Assembly: GCA_026168455.1 (NCBI GenBank)
Contig: CM047425.1
Span: forward strand, 43,110,711-43,174,710
Source: Theocolax elegans
Taxonomy: Eukaryota > Arthropoda > Insecta > Hymenoptera > Cerocephalidae
Direction of reading: 5' to 3'
Length of the DNA stretch: 64,000 bases
Part shown: positions 22,394 to 32,650 of the stretch, in pieces
Layout of the letters: every line of letters starts with the position of its first letter
Position numbering within the stretch: the stretch's first letter is position 1
Notes under the pieces: generated by a model
Database searches by the model: none
What the model saw: only the letters and a program-made list of their open reading frames with translations
What the model was told of the DNA's origin: nothing
Position numbers and translations under genes: made by a program

Positions 22394-23628
22394 TTCAATT
22401 GTCCAATGCGGTTGTTTGTAAATATCGGAAACACATTATTCAAGCTTACAAATTTATTATTAGTACATCCAACTATATCACCTATCCCTTCGGATTTTAT
22501 AGTCGCGGATTCATCACTATTCGCGCATTTGATATCAGGTCGAATATTACTATCAAGAGTCTTAAAGATCAATTTCGAATTTGCCATGTGCTCAGTAGCA
22601 CCAGAGTCTGCCAGAAATCTAATAAGCCGACTATTTTCAGAATTATTTATATCGTCGAGCTGAGTGTTTGTGAATAAACTCACAGACTCACCGGTTTTAA
22701 CTTTATTTTCCGCAGTTGAGGCTTTTCCCCTACCTCGATTATGCCATCTGCCTCGACCGCGGTCTCGACCTCGGCCTCTGTCAGCCTTAAAGTATTTCAC
22801 TTTTGTATCGCCTACAGGACCGTCACTGTTTCGGCGTTTTACTCCGAGCTTAAAACTACCCCTTTTATTAAAAGGAGTTGAATTTGGAAATTCATACCTT
22901 CTCTGACGCTCATTTTCACGGAGGATTTCTTCCAGCTGTTTCTCCGTGTAAGGACAATCGGCCCTCACATGACCTGCGTACCTCTTGCAGCGGAAGCACA
23001 TTTTTCCGCTTCTCGTGCACTCACTGCTGTGGTGACCCTTATTCCCGCAGTTGTAGCATGTCATGCTGGGTTTTGACACCACGTAAGCCTTTACTCCAGC
23101 TGTACTGTCCTTCTGCCCGACCGGTTTATCACTTCGAGCTGCTTCCTGCTGAATAATATAATCTTTTAATTGATCAATCGTTAATAATTTTCCGGTCGCA
23201 TTTTTATTTATAAATTCAGTTTCCCTCATTCGAGGGAGATTAGTTACGATTGCTTCGAAAAATGCATCTCTTACTTCAATTTCAGAGAGTTCAGGAGTAT
23301 CAGGTAGTTTATTGTATTTTCGAACTACATCATCGAATCTATCCCAAAATACAGACGCCTTTTCCTGATTTGGATTATATCTAAGGCTGTGCAGCCTTTT
23401 TCTCAAGCTTGTCGTCGTCAAGGTCGTCTCATTTTCTTTAATATGTTTTATTTTATCAAGCAGTTCAACAGGGTCACGAATATGAATTATTTTTGAATGA
23501 TAAGTATTATCTATACGATTTATAAGAATATCTCGAACTCTTACGGTATCCTTTTTAACCCTTTCAACATTTAATCTTCGAGCTGAATCTATAGTAGGAT
23601 CAATGATATAAAGCAAATCACACAGCAA
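22375..23628 (-). CDS. Copia Gag C-terminal part, zinc knuckles and protease
   Basis: A 417-residue frame. Residues about 1-170 are the Copia Gag core (KRLHSLRYNPNQEKASVFWD). Two zinc knuckles follow, CYNCGNKGHHSSEC (canonical CCHC) and CFRCKRYAGHVRADC (one extra residue), then an Arg/Gly-rich RNA-binding stretch (GRGRDRGRGRWHNRGRGK) and the aspartic protease active site FLADSGATEHM. Gag packages the RNA and the protease matures the particle. Frameshifts separate it from Gag sequence upstream (23618-24046) and from the linker downstream. Confidence 0.93.
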   Translation of the reverse strand: MLCDLLYIIDPTIDSARRLNVERVKKDTVRVRDILINRIDNTYHSKIIHIRDPVELLDKIKHIKENETTLTTTSLRKRLHSLRYNPNQEKASVFWDRFDDVVRKYNKLPDTPELSEIEVRDAFFEAIVTNLPRMRETEFINKNATGKLLTIDQLKDYIIQQEAARSDKPVGQKDSTAGVKAYVVSKPSMTCYNCGNKGHHSSECTRSGKMCFRCKRYAGHVRADCPYTEKQLEEILRENERQRRYEFPNSTPFNKRGSFKLGVKRRNSDGPVGDTKVKYFKADRGRGRDRGRGRWHNRGRGKASTAENKVKTGESVSLFTNTQLDDINNSENSRLIRFLADSGATEHMANSKLIFKTLDSNIRPDIKCANSDESATIKSEGIGDIVGCTNNKFVSLNNVFPIFTNNRIGQLNWSRIT

Positions 23629-24531
23629 GTTCCGAGTTTACATAATCCATAAAAGAATCCATATCTAAGTTGTTTGTTAATTTATATTCTCTTCGAACGA
23701 TATTTTCCCTACCATTTACCTCTATTTGAATTTTATCTTTAATCAAGCTTGAATCGTTATTTAAATTTCTCTTATTTAATTCCTGTTGAACTCCTTGGGA
23801 AATATAAGTCGAACTGATTTTATCCAACATCTCTTCATCCGTTGGATTCTTATTAGCATCAGAATTCATTACCTTATCAGATGCTGTGGCTTGGGTAGAC
23901 TTCTTAACATCCAGCTGATAACTTTCTTCCTCATCTACCCAGTTTCGAACCTTATTCTCCATCCAGCTAAGCCTTTCATCTATGCTATATTTGTGCTTTA
24001 TAAGCTCGCCAGCCACATCATTTTGCCCTTTGTAGGTTGACTGCACGAGCGAGTCAAAATCTGACTTGATATTTCTTTAAAATTTTCATTTTCATCCTCC
24101 AGCTTTTGAACTCGTTCCATCAAATCTGAAAATTCAAAATCAAAATCAGCATTTGAATTATTTAAATTATTTTTAACTTTATTATTTTCAAATGTTGAAT
24201 CAATAGGATTATTTTCTCCTTTTGAATCAAAATCAAGCTTTGTTGTCCTCAATCGCTGACGAATTTTATACAGATCCAAATCCAGTTTAACCTTTTGTTC
24301 TGATTTTACAACTGGGGTGGATTTATTACCTTGTAATTTCGAGCTTAGTTGACTAATCGAGCTATCATCCTTTTCGTTATCATCGAGCTTTCCGGCCGTT
24401 TTGTCGTCAGGCTTATCAGAAGACTCCAGCTGTGAGGACCGAGTCTCCCCATGTTGGTTTGAGGATGACTCCTCGACCGAAGCCACCTCTTCAGTCCTTG
24501 CACGTATGACTTCCCTCTTGACAGAAGCCAA
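23618..24531 (-). CDS. Copia Gag N-terminal part
   Basis: Two overlapping open pieces (24531-23998, 177 aa; 24046-23618, 142 aa), polar and Ser/Asp/Lys-rich with coiled-coil-like stretches (FSDLMERVQKLEDENENFKE). They join by a frameshift near 24020. Met at 24531 is the most upstream in-frame start after the leader and is the likely Gag start. The sequence has no named domain but its position between leader and Gag core fixes its role. Confidence 0.7.
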
Positions 24532-25928
24532 CGTCTCCTCCTCGATAGTTGAGTTGTCTGTAATTTATTTCACAAATAAATATTTATTCTCCTAATGAAC
24601 ACAATCAAGAGAACAATATTTTATCACAGCGGCGTTATTTAATTTACAAGCAATCACTCAGTTCATGAACACAATGAAAAGAACGATGCTAAACACCTGA
24701 TTTTTAATTTTCAATAATTCCTGTGATTTCACAGCATACACAATGCAGGTAGAACACATACACTACATTGCGCGTGCCGACCAACACTTTAATTTGGATC
24801 TGCTTGCATGCAATTTCAGCTTTAATTTAATTTATTTTATTTTAATTTAGTCAGGCGACATCCAATAATTACTCCAACTAAGTTAATGAAACTCGAGCTT
24901 TACCAATTTTATATGTTTCGCCTCCTGACAATTTTAGGTAGACGGTCTCATTCTCGTCCATCTCCACGAATATGGACTCGTCCGGATGTCGTTCCGTCAG
25001 TCCGAGCTCATTGTCTTGCATGAGCAGGAATAATCTCAGATTCCTCTCATCTGTTAAATTAATTTATTTCACAGTTAACTGTTTTCAGAATTTTCATCAA
25101 GCTAATTTTCTAGTGCACTTAATTTTAATTTTATTCCAGCGTATTTAATCCAATAAATTTGAATTCATTTAATTTAATTTCATTTCATCTTAGTTAATTT
25201 GAATTTATTCAAATTTATTTAATTTACTTTAATTCGATCTTCATTCTGAATTTTAGTTGAATTTAACGTAACAATATCTACGTATTTTACCTTCGAGCTA
25301 ATGGCGGCCGGAAGTATAATTAATCTTCCTTAGCAACAATGCGCGCGGACTTGCATTCTCCACCTACCAACATGCAGGAGCGAGAGAGAGAGAGAAACAA
25401 AAATGGCGCGCGTCCGCGCCAAAAACTCGTTTCCCTCCTTTTTCCGTCCGTTACGCGCCGCCATCTTAGATTTCTTAGAATTCACTTCCAACAGAATTTT
25501 TACTCGAGCTTGCTCTCAAAAGATTAAATAAAAAAACGATATTGGACACACGGGTTTCCCGGTTAATTTCACTCAAGATTTATTATTTCATAATTATGCG
25601 TCGGACTTACGAATTTTCTTATCTTTAGAAGGAAGCTTGCCCATCACACGCGATCGCGCACATTTCAAAAACATCAATCACTCACCTCTCGATTTTGGCA
25701 TGCTGAATCCAGCTTTCTTCATCTTCCTTCCTTCCAGCTTATTACTTTATAGAAAAAAAATCCGGGTAACCCCTCGTGGTCTGTCCAGGAAAATCTCCTC
25801 CGTCGAGCTTAAAAGAACCTCCAAGTCGTTAAACACTCAGTAACGAAAAGAAAAACTCACTTCACTCGCGAGCACGGTTTTCTCTCTCACTCTCAATCTA
25901 CAGACACCTCAGCGCGCAGTGGAAGCGT
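24532..25928 (-). other. Copia 5' leader
   Basis: About 1.4 kb of untranslated leader between primer site and Gag. It is AT-rich with a GC-rich island near 25330-25470. The words CGAGCT, CCAGCT and CAAGCT recur through it, as in the coding part. No separate gene is evident. Confidence 0.6.
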
Positions 25929-25943
25929 GCTGGGCCCATAACC
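25929..25943 (-). other. Copia primer-binding site, half-tRNA type
   Basis: The plus strand reads GCTGGGCCCATAACC, which is the anticodon stem-loop sequence of initiator tRNA-Met. On the element strand (GGTTATGGGCCCAGC) it lies immediately after the 5' LTR. Drosophila copia is known to prime from a 5' half of initiator tRNA-Met paired at this internal region rather than the tRNA 3' end. Confidence 0.9.
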
Positions 25944-26293
25944 TGTTGAGGTTTTAATTAATCTGTAGGAGAGAGGAGAGAGGGAGTATTAATAATAAAA
26001 CACTACCTTCTTTATACTTAGATTTATTCAAATTACGCTCCTACCAAATAGACAAAACCTCAAGCTGAACAAAAAAAAGAACTTATAGTTGAGCAAAATA
26101 AAGAAGCACGTCCGGCGTCCGCGATCGTTCAAGAACGAGTTAATCGAAGCGAGAGAGCGGCTCCCGCGCAACAGCGTCGCGCACGCTCGCTTCGCAGGCC
26201 CGAGAAGCCGAGAGCTCGAGAGCTCCGCGGTCGGGGAGGGGAGCCTCGCTACGAGTAGCTACACTGATTGTGCTCGCTCCTTAACATCCAACA
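25944..26293 (-). repeat. Copia 5' LTR
   Basis: 350 bp, matching 18832-19181 except at about five positions. Followed by the target duplication TCCAT. Confidence 0.97.
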
Positions 26294-29090
26294 TCCATAG
26301 TCTTACCAAACACAGCATTATTCATTAGTTTAAATAGATTTTTTTCAAATTCATTTTTTGCTAAAGCTCTCATTGAACTATTTAATTCTATGTAACGTTT
26401 GAGCCAGGTTGACTGCGCAAACTTTAAAACTTTATGAATTTTTTTTAAATGAATTCCATTTGATACTGCCTGCTTGAGGGTTCAGTAATGTATGAAATAA
26501 TTTCGTTTATTTTCTAGAGTAGCTAAAAGTTTTTCCTGCTTTGAACCAGGAGGTTTTGCATGATTCGTACAAAAAGGTAAATCATTAAGCTTGTGATGAA
26601 TACTATGTGAATAGTCTAAATCCACCTTTAGTATGTAACCAATTGATGCATCGTCATCAATTTCCAGAAAATTAATATTTTCATAATTTTCTAACCATTC
26701 GAAACCATTGTAAGATAGTGCTTGAGTCATCGACCAACGGTACAAATTGTTAGCATCTAAGTACATTAGATAAACATCATCTTTATCAGAATCATAGGTA
26801 TCTCTCATATATTTATTGTTTGCGATAGCGTATCTGTTTGAACATTAACTAAGACCTCCTCGAATTCCTCGTTCTACAAACAAAACCATCTCGATATCAC
26901 ATAAAAGTTTTAATTCTACACCTGTATGCTTTAACATGCAATCCCATGTAAATCCTGGTGTAGTAAAATAGTGACCTGGATCAAGACCGTACGCTTTAAT
27001 GCATTGATTACGAAAATTCTCGAAAACATCAGCGAGTAATGATATCCGTCTTCATATATAGATCTGAATATTGACCTAGCGTTTGTAAATTAAATTCTTG
27101 CCAGACTATTTTCGCATGCTCATAATCATCATCCGATACTGTTGAGTCGTTAAGATGACTGAAAAATTTATCTTTTTCAGGTAATTGAGTTTCATCAAGT
27201 TTCTCAAAGCAATCGATATACTCGTAAGGTAAAAATCCTTTTTGAGTTAATAGTCTGATTTTTTCCTCTTGAATATTTGAAAATACTGAAATAACTATTT
27301 TATACTCATGAAGATAAGATGCTAATTTGTCAAGTGATGAAGCCATAAATCGGTAAGAATCTATAAATCGAAATTGAATACTGCTATTTGCAACATGTTT
27401 TGTGAAAGAGATGTAGCGTTCCTTAGCAATGGAAGCAAATCGATGCGACCTGCAAAATTATTACAAACATCATAAATTATAAAATGTGCATCATAGCCAC
27501 TGAGATTATGAAATACGACAGGTATCATTCTAGAGTCTTGATAATTAAGATTACAGCCAGCATGCGCAGGACCTCTATATTTTTTCGTTAAATGTCAGTG
27601 ATCATGAACTTTAATTCGATTATCAAACGATTTTTCACAAATATGACAAACATTTGAATTTCTATGATAAGTAATTTTTTCTGAAGTTAGTGTTTTCATA
27701 GCCTCTGGATGTTTATATACATTTTGAATAAAGTTAGCAATAAATTTTAATTCTTGAGCAAACTATTTGGCTGGATCTTGTCCTCGATAGCAATTATATC
27801 TTGAAATATTTTCATCATAACTACATTTCAAATAGTATCCAATACTAAATATTTCATGCCTTTGAAATGCTAAACTTTTCTTTATAATTTCATTTTCCTC
27901 CTTCTCTTGAACAATAGGTTTTAACAGACATTCACAGTCGGCATATATAATAAAAGGAACTTTTTCTTTACAATGATAATTTTTAAATTTTATTACATTT
28001 TTTCCCTCTTTCGATAGAGTTATTTTACAATTCTTTATTTCTTTACAACACAATTCATGTTCACTGAGTTTTCGTGTAGTATTAAAAAGTGTAAACATCT
28101 ATCACATATGTATTGTTTACGTTTTGTACTTGTTAAACTTTTTCTTATTAATCTCGATAAGTCTTTGATATATACATACTGATATTTTATTTCATCATTA
28201 CTGCAAAACAGAATCTGTAAATTTAAGTAGATTAATATGTTTATTTTTTTATTCTTTGTTAAATAAAGAGGTATAAAATTTTTGTTTTCGAAACCAAACA
28301 CGTTTATTGATATGTTACTGTTTTGTTTTTCAAATCTGTGAATTTGACGTATAGATACTGGAAATGTGATACCTTTCATATTTAAGTCATCGCTAAAAGG
28401 TAAATAATGTGTAACTCTATATGGATGATTTTTGTAAGAAACTGGATGCAAAGCGGATAGAATCGCCCATTTAAAACATTCTTCATCATTATTTTGGACA
28501 TTTATACATGCTTCCTTTTTCTGTATGAACTTTGGTAACGGTATGTAAGATCCTGCAGCTCGTAGTGGATTATATCTATTTACATTAAGTTGAATATTTA
28601 TAATTGAATCAAGTGTCCAACCAGAATCCCGCTCTTGAAATTCTTCTATATCTCTTAAAAGATAGTCTCGTACATGTTCATTAAACCATGATTTCAATAA
28701 TGTATATGGAAAAATTTCAACGTTAGGTGTAGTAAAGTGTTTGGTATCGACTCTTTCCTTAATATTATTTTCAACATTAATTGAAATTTTTTTAATTTGC
28801 ATGATAATACAGTATTTATTTTATACGTTTTACCATTTTTTAATAGTTTTCTCACATTCTTTGTGAATAAAATTAAAACATCTTCTAAAAACGATGTTAA
28901 ATCAACGTGCGTAATGTTTGCAATTACATTCGTATACATGCGATTCTCAAAAGCACTATCCAATTTAATCCACCGAACTTGGTCACTTATATTTACTTTA
29001 CTGATTCCTTCTCCTTTTTTTACTTTTACAATTAACCGTACATTCATGCATTCAACTTTAGAAATAGCATATAGTACCATTTGTTTCTGA
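26294..29090 (-). pseudogene. Polinton/Maverick DNA polymerase B, N-terminal and middle parts
   Basis: Minus-strand pieces in family order. 29080-28694 and 28802-28035 contain the N-terminal region found before the polymerase in insect Polintons (ERDSGWTLDSIINIQLNVNR, NVYGFE-like words, CDRCLHF). 28098-27763 has the exonuclease motif I, FIIYADCECLL. About 27600-27380 reads AHAGCNLNYQDSRMIPVVFH and LSGYDAHF (exonuclease II region). 27346-27029 has LPYEYIDCFEKLDETQLPE. 26808-26482 has YLMYLDANNLYRWSM (polymerase motif A region). An in-frame TGA at about 26482 and several frameshifts inactivate it. Copia is inserted at 26293. No Polinton integrase, ATPase or capsid gene is visible in the window. 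Confidence 0.92.
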
Positions 29091-29221
29091 GATATGGAAA
29101 ACAGATTATTATGAGAAATTTTTCGTAAAGTCTTGAGTGAAAAAGTACATTAGTTTATCCACCGATCTACAATTTCAGGCTTAAGGGGATGGAGTACCTT
29201 CATTTAAAATACACACTTACC

Positions 29222-29474
29222 GACATTAATGAATTTTTCAAATTTATCATTTAATTTCCATATTTGTTCAATTGTTTGAGTTAAGGCACATTCTACGATG
29301 TGTAACGGTTGTGCGAGTGCTAAAAAAATTTAGAAAAAATGAAAATTAAAAACTATATTTGAAAAATCAATTGCAGAAATCTGTAATCAGTACGGACTCG
29401 CCTTAAATGTTGTTGTTGAAGAAATCAAATTTTCAGCTTCCTCCAAGTAACGTACATGACCTAGACACTCTGCT
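29222..29474 (-). pseudogene. Possible upstream exons of the Polinton polymerase gene
   Basis: Two short minus-strand exon-like stretches. 29320-29222 reads LAQPLHIVECALTQTIEQIW and has a TTTTTTTAG acceptor and a GTAAGT donor. 29474-29399 reads ECLGHVRYLEEAENLISS with a TTTTTTTTAG acceptor and a possible GC donor (AAG/GCGAGT). A further acceptor CATATCTCAG lies at 29091. The reading phase from 29222 into the next piece does not match, so either the gene has a frameshift or my exon edges are wrong. Confidence 0.4.
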
Positions 29475-29734
29475 AAAAAAAATTTGCATTTTAGAGACGA
29501 TGTGAAGCTTAAACTATTGAAAACAGAATGAAACCTCATTGTCGATACGTCTCGTTATATACTCTTTATAAGAGAAATAGTGGGGGAAATATTGTGTGTA
29601 AAATGTTAATTAAAGATTTGAATGTGAGATGGCATGTACATGGAGAAAAAACTATGTATGCAGTTCACATTCCCCGCACTTTCGCTAGCGAGAGAGAGAA
29701 CCTGGATTGCAATGCACCACCGCTCGAGTATGGA
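29475..29734. other. Spacer
   Basis: No recognised gene. Probably flanking sequence between Polinton and P-element ends. Confidence 0.35.
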
Positions 29735-29870
29735 GAAAGAGAGACGCGAAGCTTCAACTCTCTGAGACAAGGGGGCGCTGCGACACCTCAAGTGGGGGAA
29801 GACGCCAAGCTTCGTCTGCCGCGCCACCTCGAGTAACGCGCTACCGCTCGGAAGACGCCAAGCTTAGTGA
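29735..29870 (+). repeat. Palindrome-rich minisatellite, left block
   Basis: About two units of the GAAGACGCCAAGCTTCGTCT ... CTCGAGT minisatellite that also lies at 47396-47715. Each unit contains two near-palindromes, AGACGCCAAGCTTCGTCT and CACTCGAGTG. Confidence 0.85.
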
Positions 29871-29949
29871 CCCTCTAGGGAGTGATCGGAATATGAGGAA
29901 CCATATTGATCTAAACCGGAAATGTCAGATGGCGGGCATATTAAAATTA

Positions 29950-30560
29950 TCGAAAAATAAAATGTATATATTTTTAAAAGTTTAAATCTTATATTTGGCA
30001 GTTAGATGAAAAATAAAGAAAAATAGAATTTTTTTGTAATTTATTTATTCAATTTTACTTTATTTTATCTATACTCAAAAGAAAAAGACAGTTGCATATA
30101 AAAATGAATAAGATTTATTTGTAATTGCAAGTTTTAATGCAGATTTAATCAAAATATAAAAACATATTTTGTAAAATCAATTTTGTAAATTATAAAAATA
30201 AAAATCGAATAGAAATCAGGACATAATTGAAGTAAAAACGGCCTGAAATTGTATGAACACAAATATTAGAAAAATATATTTAATCAAAATATAAAAATAG
30301 ATTCAAATTATAAAAATAAAAATGAGGACATGATTGCAGTATAAATGGTCTGGAATTGTACCCACAAACACTTTACTTTCAGAAACTATAGATGCTCAGT
30401 GGTAAGAATCTATTTTAATTTTTTTCAATGCTGGATGTATGTTGACAGCTGAGGATTGAACCTGGAAATGAATAATATAATGAAACATAAAAACAAATAA
30501 ATTAATACTAAAAATATATTCTATTAAAAGCAAATTATTTACACAAAAAACTGTACAAGC
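29950..30560. other. AT-rich 3' flank of the P-type gene
   Basis: No coding sequence. ACTTTATTTTATCT and AAAATATA repeats only. Confidence 0.4.
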
Positions 30561-30561
30561 A

Positions 30562-31134
30562 ATACAAAATTAAACATCATCCTCTTCAAGAATATCATTT
30601 AAATATGATGATTTGACCTTATCAGACAAACTTTTCTGGAATTGTAATAAATTCATGACTAATAGAGCCTGCTTTAATATTTTTAAAAGCATGAGGACAG
30701 TCTGCGTATAAATAAAATTGTCTGCTTTCATTCACTGGATGAGGACAAGAATCGTCAGTTATTGAATAACGAGAGGCATTTATCCCAAATACTTTCCACA
30801 TGCCTTGATTGGCTGAACCCATATCTGAAGTGACAGCATCCACGCGCAGTTTTATATTTTCTGCTTTCTTAATTATGGCTTCAATTATGGATTGCAAACT
30901 ATTGCCATCAACAGAATCAAGAGTAAAGAAAAACGTGACAACTTGCTTCCGCCTTGAACAGAGCCCAGCCAACATAAATACCAAAGCCTTAGTAGCAACT
31001 TTATTCTGATCATGCCCCGGTAAAGTAACATTCCGAATATAGGAATTAGTAGAAGTATCATATATACTACCGGCCTTTATACTCATCTCATCTAATACTA
31101 ACATGCAATGTAAATCTATATCTTTTGTGAAATG
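30562..31134 (-). pseudogene. P-element transposase, RNase H-like catalytic region
   Basis: A 160-residue open frame (31104-30622) matches the catalytic core of P-element and THAP9 transposases: MLVLDEMSIKAGSIYD (first Asp), DAVTSDMGSANQGMWKVFGI (second Asp region) and YLYADCPHAFKNIKAGS. The frame is open upstream to 31134, where Gypsy is inserted. A short continuation KVKSSYLNDILEEDDV in another frame ends near 30572. The rest of the catalytic region, including the GTP-binding insertion and the C-terminal end, is missing. The enzyme would cut and join element ends in the nucleus; this copy cannot. Confidence 0.9.
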
Positions 31135-32211
31135 TGTGACGTGGTATTCGCGTGCCCGGGTAAAATTAATTAATTTATATAATTAATAAAAACCGTTGGG
31201 CCGCGTTGCCCAATACCGCGCACACAATTAATTATTTTATCGCGAACTGCGGGCTGTCGCCAGGAACACGAGTTCGCTGGGACGATCGGTATGGAGGATT
31301 CGGGCAATCCTCCTTGCCTCGACCCGATATGAAAAATTAACGAATGTCGGCGGGAGCGGGGAGAAATAACAATAACACAATTAATTAAAAATAAAATAAA
31401 TGAAATGTTTATTTAAATAAATAACAAGATGGCCATTCAGGCCGTGTGCCGCGACAATGCTCTTTCGCGCGGGCGGAAGTCCCGGGAAACCTGTCGGATC
31501 GAGATCCTCGCCTGCGACAGGTTTCGCTCCCAGGAACCGCTGTTCGAGTACCGTTGTACTCGAACACACTCCCGTGGTACACACACACACAAGGAAGGGG
31601 GAGGGTCACGATAATAGTACACCACTTACCAGTGACGCTCCTCGGGGATGGCCCAGCCGATCCTCGGCGACTGGTCGACCTCCTTGACAAGGGGACGACC
31701 GGTGGTTGAGGTGGTGAAGGCGGCCCTTGCCGCGGCGAGCGAGTCGCGATCCGCGGTATCACTCGCGCACGACCCCGTCCTTGATACACACACTCACACA
31801 AACACACACCAAAACGGTACGCACGTTCAGTCCACCCGGGTCTCCGCACCCAGCTCTGCTCCGGAACAACCGTTCACAGAGCTTAATGCAGGAGGGGGTG
31901 GGACGCACTCTCGGCACTCACGAGCAGTACGGAACGTCTAGACAATGTAATAATCCGTCCCGATCGACGGATCATTACGCACTGCTTAGGCGATCGCCTA
32001 ATTTCCCGAAAAAGGGATGGGAGTGGGGAAACTCACACACTCTTTCGCGCTCCCATCCCTACGTATTATTGCGCGCGTAATCGTACATTTGTAGAAAAAT
32101 AAACAAGTGTCGTCGGTTGGCCTTGACATACGAAAGGCTCCGACGACTTACAATTCGACAATTTAAATACTCTATTCGTCGTGAATAGATTGTGTGACGA
32201 TTTCCGTCACA
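31135..32211 (-). repeat. Gypsy 3' LTR
   Basis: 1077 bp, TGTGACGTGGTATTCGCGTG to GATTTCCGTCACA. Several overlapping open frames on both strands (such as those at 31409-31849 and 31648-31941) recur in the other LTR and have no homology; I treat them as chance frames in GC-rich LTR sequence. Confidence 0.97.
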
Positions 32212-32230
32212 AAGCCCCCCCTAGACTCCA
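32212..32230 (-). other. Gypsy polypurine tract
   Basis: GGAGTCTAGGGGGGGCTT on the minus strand lies directly before the 3' LTR. Confidence 0.8.
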
Positions 32231-32650
32231 CTTCCCTCGGGAAGGCCGAGTTGAAAGAAAGGCACAATCTATCCACGACTGCGCGCTGTACGCTTCTCTT
32301 CTTTTCTTCAATTGGAGGCTGCTTCAATGATTCTTCGTGCTTCGTATGATATTAACGTGGCATACAGTCACCAGGCCCAGCCTTCGCTGACTGTTCTCAC
32401 GTACGCCGATACGTTTTCCCTACCGCTTTACATGGCAACCCGAGGTGGTACATATCTCTTCACATCGGATATGTGTACCTCGGCCCGTTTCCGACCAGAC
32501 TCTTCTAGTCTCAGAACTACTGGAGATAGTACTTCTTTAACATCAAAGGGTCTGTCATACTTTGGTGCCAGTTTAGCAGACATGCCTTACGCACCTTAGG
32601 TAAGTGTACGGCAATTTAAATCATAAGCCTTGAGGACCTGCTTGAGACGT
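32231..32650 (-). pseudogene. Gypsy pol C-terminal remnant
   Basis: The minus strand reads LAPKYDRPFDVKEVLSPVVL and RAEVHISDVKRYVPP, the C-terminal module after integrase in Gypsy elements. It follows the zinc-binding H2C2 region almost directly, so the roughly 300-residue catalytic core between them has been deleted. The remnant is in pieces over three frames. Confidence 0.8.

Larger units (their letters stand above)
18832..26293 (-). mobile_element. Copia LTR retrotransposon, full length, 7.46 kb
   Basis: Two 350-bp LTRs beginning TG and ending CA in direct orientation, a 5-bp target duplication TCCAT on both sides (18827-18831, 26294-26298), a purine tract next to the 3' LTR, a primer site next to the 5' LTR, and gag, protease, integrase, reverse transcriptase and RNase H in Copia order on the minus strand. 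It sits inside the Polinton polymerase frame. The LTRs differ at about five positions in 350, suggesting a fairly recent insertion. The single long reading frame has a few stops and frameshifts, so this copy is probably not autonomous. Confidence 0.97.

Noticed and set aside
31381..32080. Several overlapping frames in both LTRs
   Set aside because: Identical in the two LTRs, on both strands, no family resemblance; GC-rich LTR sequence leaves frames open by chance.
32312..32599. Plus-strand 95-codon frame
   Set aside because: Reverse strand of the Gypsy pol C-terminal remnant.
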